From CAZQRP01 sp964596125 (GTDB lineage: Bacteria > Chloroflexota > Dehalococcoidia > GIF9 > UBA5629): a stretch of DNA of 64,000 nt. The notes below the pieces were generated by a model. The model searched no databases. It had not been told where the DNA came from and saw nothing but the letters and a program-made list of their open reading frames with translations. The stretch covers positions 62,001 to 126,000 of the forward strand of contig CAZQRP010000004.1 of the NCBI GenBank assembly GCA_964596125.1, given 5' to 3'. This document shows positions 63,282-64,000 of this stretch, in pieces; positions within the stretch are counted from its first letter, which is position 1; each line of letters begins with the position of its first letter. Both the position numbers and the translations under genes were made by a program.

Positions 63282-64000
63282 ATGATAATGCTGACAAAGC
63301 AAAATCCCAGATGCTATATTTCACTCGTAATTATACTGTTATCGACGTTAATACTTGTTTCCGGCTGTGGAGACGGACTCATCAGATCGGTCGATGACTG
63401 GAAGTACACTCCGGAACAGAGTAGAGACGGACTCGGGCATTTCCCGAAGATTGCGCCGGCACCGGCAGCAGCGCCAGCCCCTACAGCACCTTCACTGGAA
63501 CAGAATACAATAGGACTGTCGGCTGGCGGGGCCAAGGACATCAATAATTTCCGTGAAAATATCAAAAACAATTATCTACCACTGCCGACCGATATCACGT
63601 ATGAGGGACTTTTTTACGATTATTACTTCGATATCGGCGAACATGATGCGTGTAATAAATTGTTTTGCCCTTCATACAGCTTCGCTGTTACCGGAGATCC
63701 CTTCTCCGATAAGGAGGAATACTATCTTTCAGTTGGTCTGAACTCAGGAATGAAGGAAAGTGACTTTAGAAGGAAAAAGCTTAATTTAGTTATCGTGCTC
63801 GATATTTCAGGCTCTATGAGCTCTCCTTTCAATCGCTACTATTACGACCAGTTTGGAAATAAAATGGAAATCGATGTGAGGGGAGATGATGCACAAAAAA
63901 GCAAAATTGAAATCGCCACAAAATCAGTAGTATCGCTTCTTGGCCATCTCAACGCTGACGACCGCTTCGGTATGGTACTGTTTAATAACGATGCTTTCCT
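63282..64000 (+). CDS. VWA-domain lipoprotein (cut by the right window edge)
   Basis: ATG at 63282 follows AAAGGAGG. A lipoprotein signal peptide ends in VSGC. A Pro/Ala linker is followed by about 70 residues of VIT-like or linker sequence (NYLPLPTDITYEGLFYDYYF). From about residue 175 a von Willebrand A domain begins with the metal site NLVIVLDISGSMSS (DxSxS) and RFGMVLFNNDAF. The gene runs off the window at 239 codons. Similar surface VWA proteins bind partners through a divalent ion. It follows the anti-sigma gene by 71 bp and is probably controlled by the ECF sigma factor. Confidence 0.85.
   Translation, partial: MIMLTKQNPRCYISLVIILLSTLILVSGCGDGLIRSVDDWKYTPEQSRDGLGHFPKIAPAPAAAPAPTAPSLEQNTIGLSAGGAKDINNFRENIKNNYLPLPTDITYEGLFYDYYFDIGEHDACNKLFCPSYSFAVTGDPFSDKEEYYLSVGLNSGMKESDFRRKKLNLVIVLDISGSMSSPFNRYYYDQFGNKMEIDVRGDDAQKSKIEIATKSVVSLLGHLNADDRFGMVLFNNDAF

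Noticed and set aside
1..64000. Prophage, transposon, integrative element, tRNA or rRNA.
   Set aside because: No integrase, transposase, terminal repeats or RNA gene sequences were seen on reading both strands; subtle tRNAs would need a dedicated scan.

Overview
The window looks like chromosome from a strictly anaerobic, mid-GC bacterium, most consistent with the Dehalococcoidia (Chloroflexota) of anoxic sediment. That placement is inferred from gene content, not from a phylogenetic marker. The basis is a DsrMK-type membrane redox pair, the anaerobic cobalt-early cobalamin pathway, a MetFV/HdrABC/MvhD module of Wood-Ljungdahl type, archaeal-type NrpR regulators in a bacterial setting, selenocysteine use, and canonical TTGACA/TATAAT promoters. 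I saw no rRNA, tRNA, CRISPR array, insertion sequence or phage gene.

Layout. 1-2084 (minus): dsrK (cut by the window edge) and dsrM behind a strong promoter with a palindromic operator. 2642-4672: a PKD-domain lipoprotein, then a rhodanese lipoprotein whose reading frame crosses a UGA best read as selenocysteine. 4873-20154: a COG1497-type regulator and a long, tightly packed tetrapyrrole block: cbiX-cbiC fusion, cobalt ECF transporter cbiMNQO, cbiD, cbiE-cbiT fusion, a HemN/HemW-like radical SAM gene, cbiL, cbiF, cbiG-cbiH fusion, cbiA, precorrin-2 dehydrogenase and hemA. 20231-34798: mixed single genes (GNAT-like protein, glgC, MFS transporter, zinc-ribbon/transglutaminase-like membrane protein, pdxA, amino acid permease, menG/ubiE, DUF72, FHA protein, flavin proteins), several with well-formed promoters and palindromes. 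34832-36308: hisH and hisF.

36379-50496 is the most striking region. Ten consecutive genes encode an MvhD-like protein, MetF, three glutamate-synthase modules (two FMN/Fe-S subunits and a glutaminase-GXGXG subunit), HdrC, HdrB, a 1492-residue HdrA carrying an inserted GltD/NfnB-like NAD(P)H module, a selenocysteine MvhD, and MetV. Together they suggest one flavin-based electron-transfer assembly linking methylene-tetrahydrofolate reduction, an NAD(P)H site and a glutamate-synthase-like reaction.

50572-61441 is a nitrogen block: two NrpR homologues flank amt-glnK-glnA and carAB, together with an OmpR-type regulator whose receiver has lost its phosphorylation residues. A GlnR-like repeat array overlaps the amt promoter. 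A decayed nadE lies between glnA and carA. From 61793 to the right edge runs an ECF sigma factor, a putative membrane anti-sigma factor and a truncated VWA-domain lipoprotein. Start sites were chosen by Shine-Dalgarno position and family N-termini, so some differ from the longest open frame.
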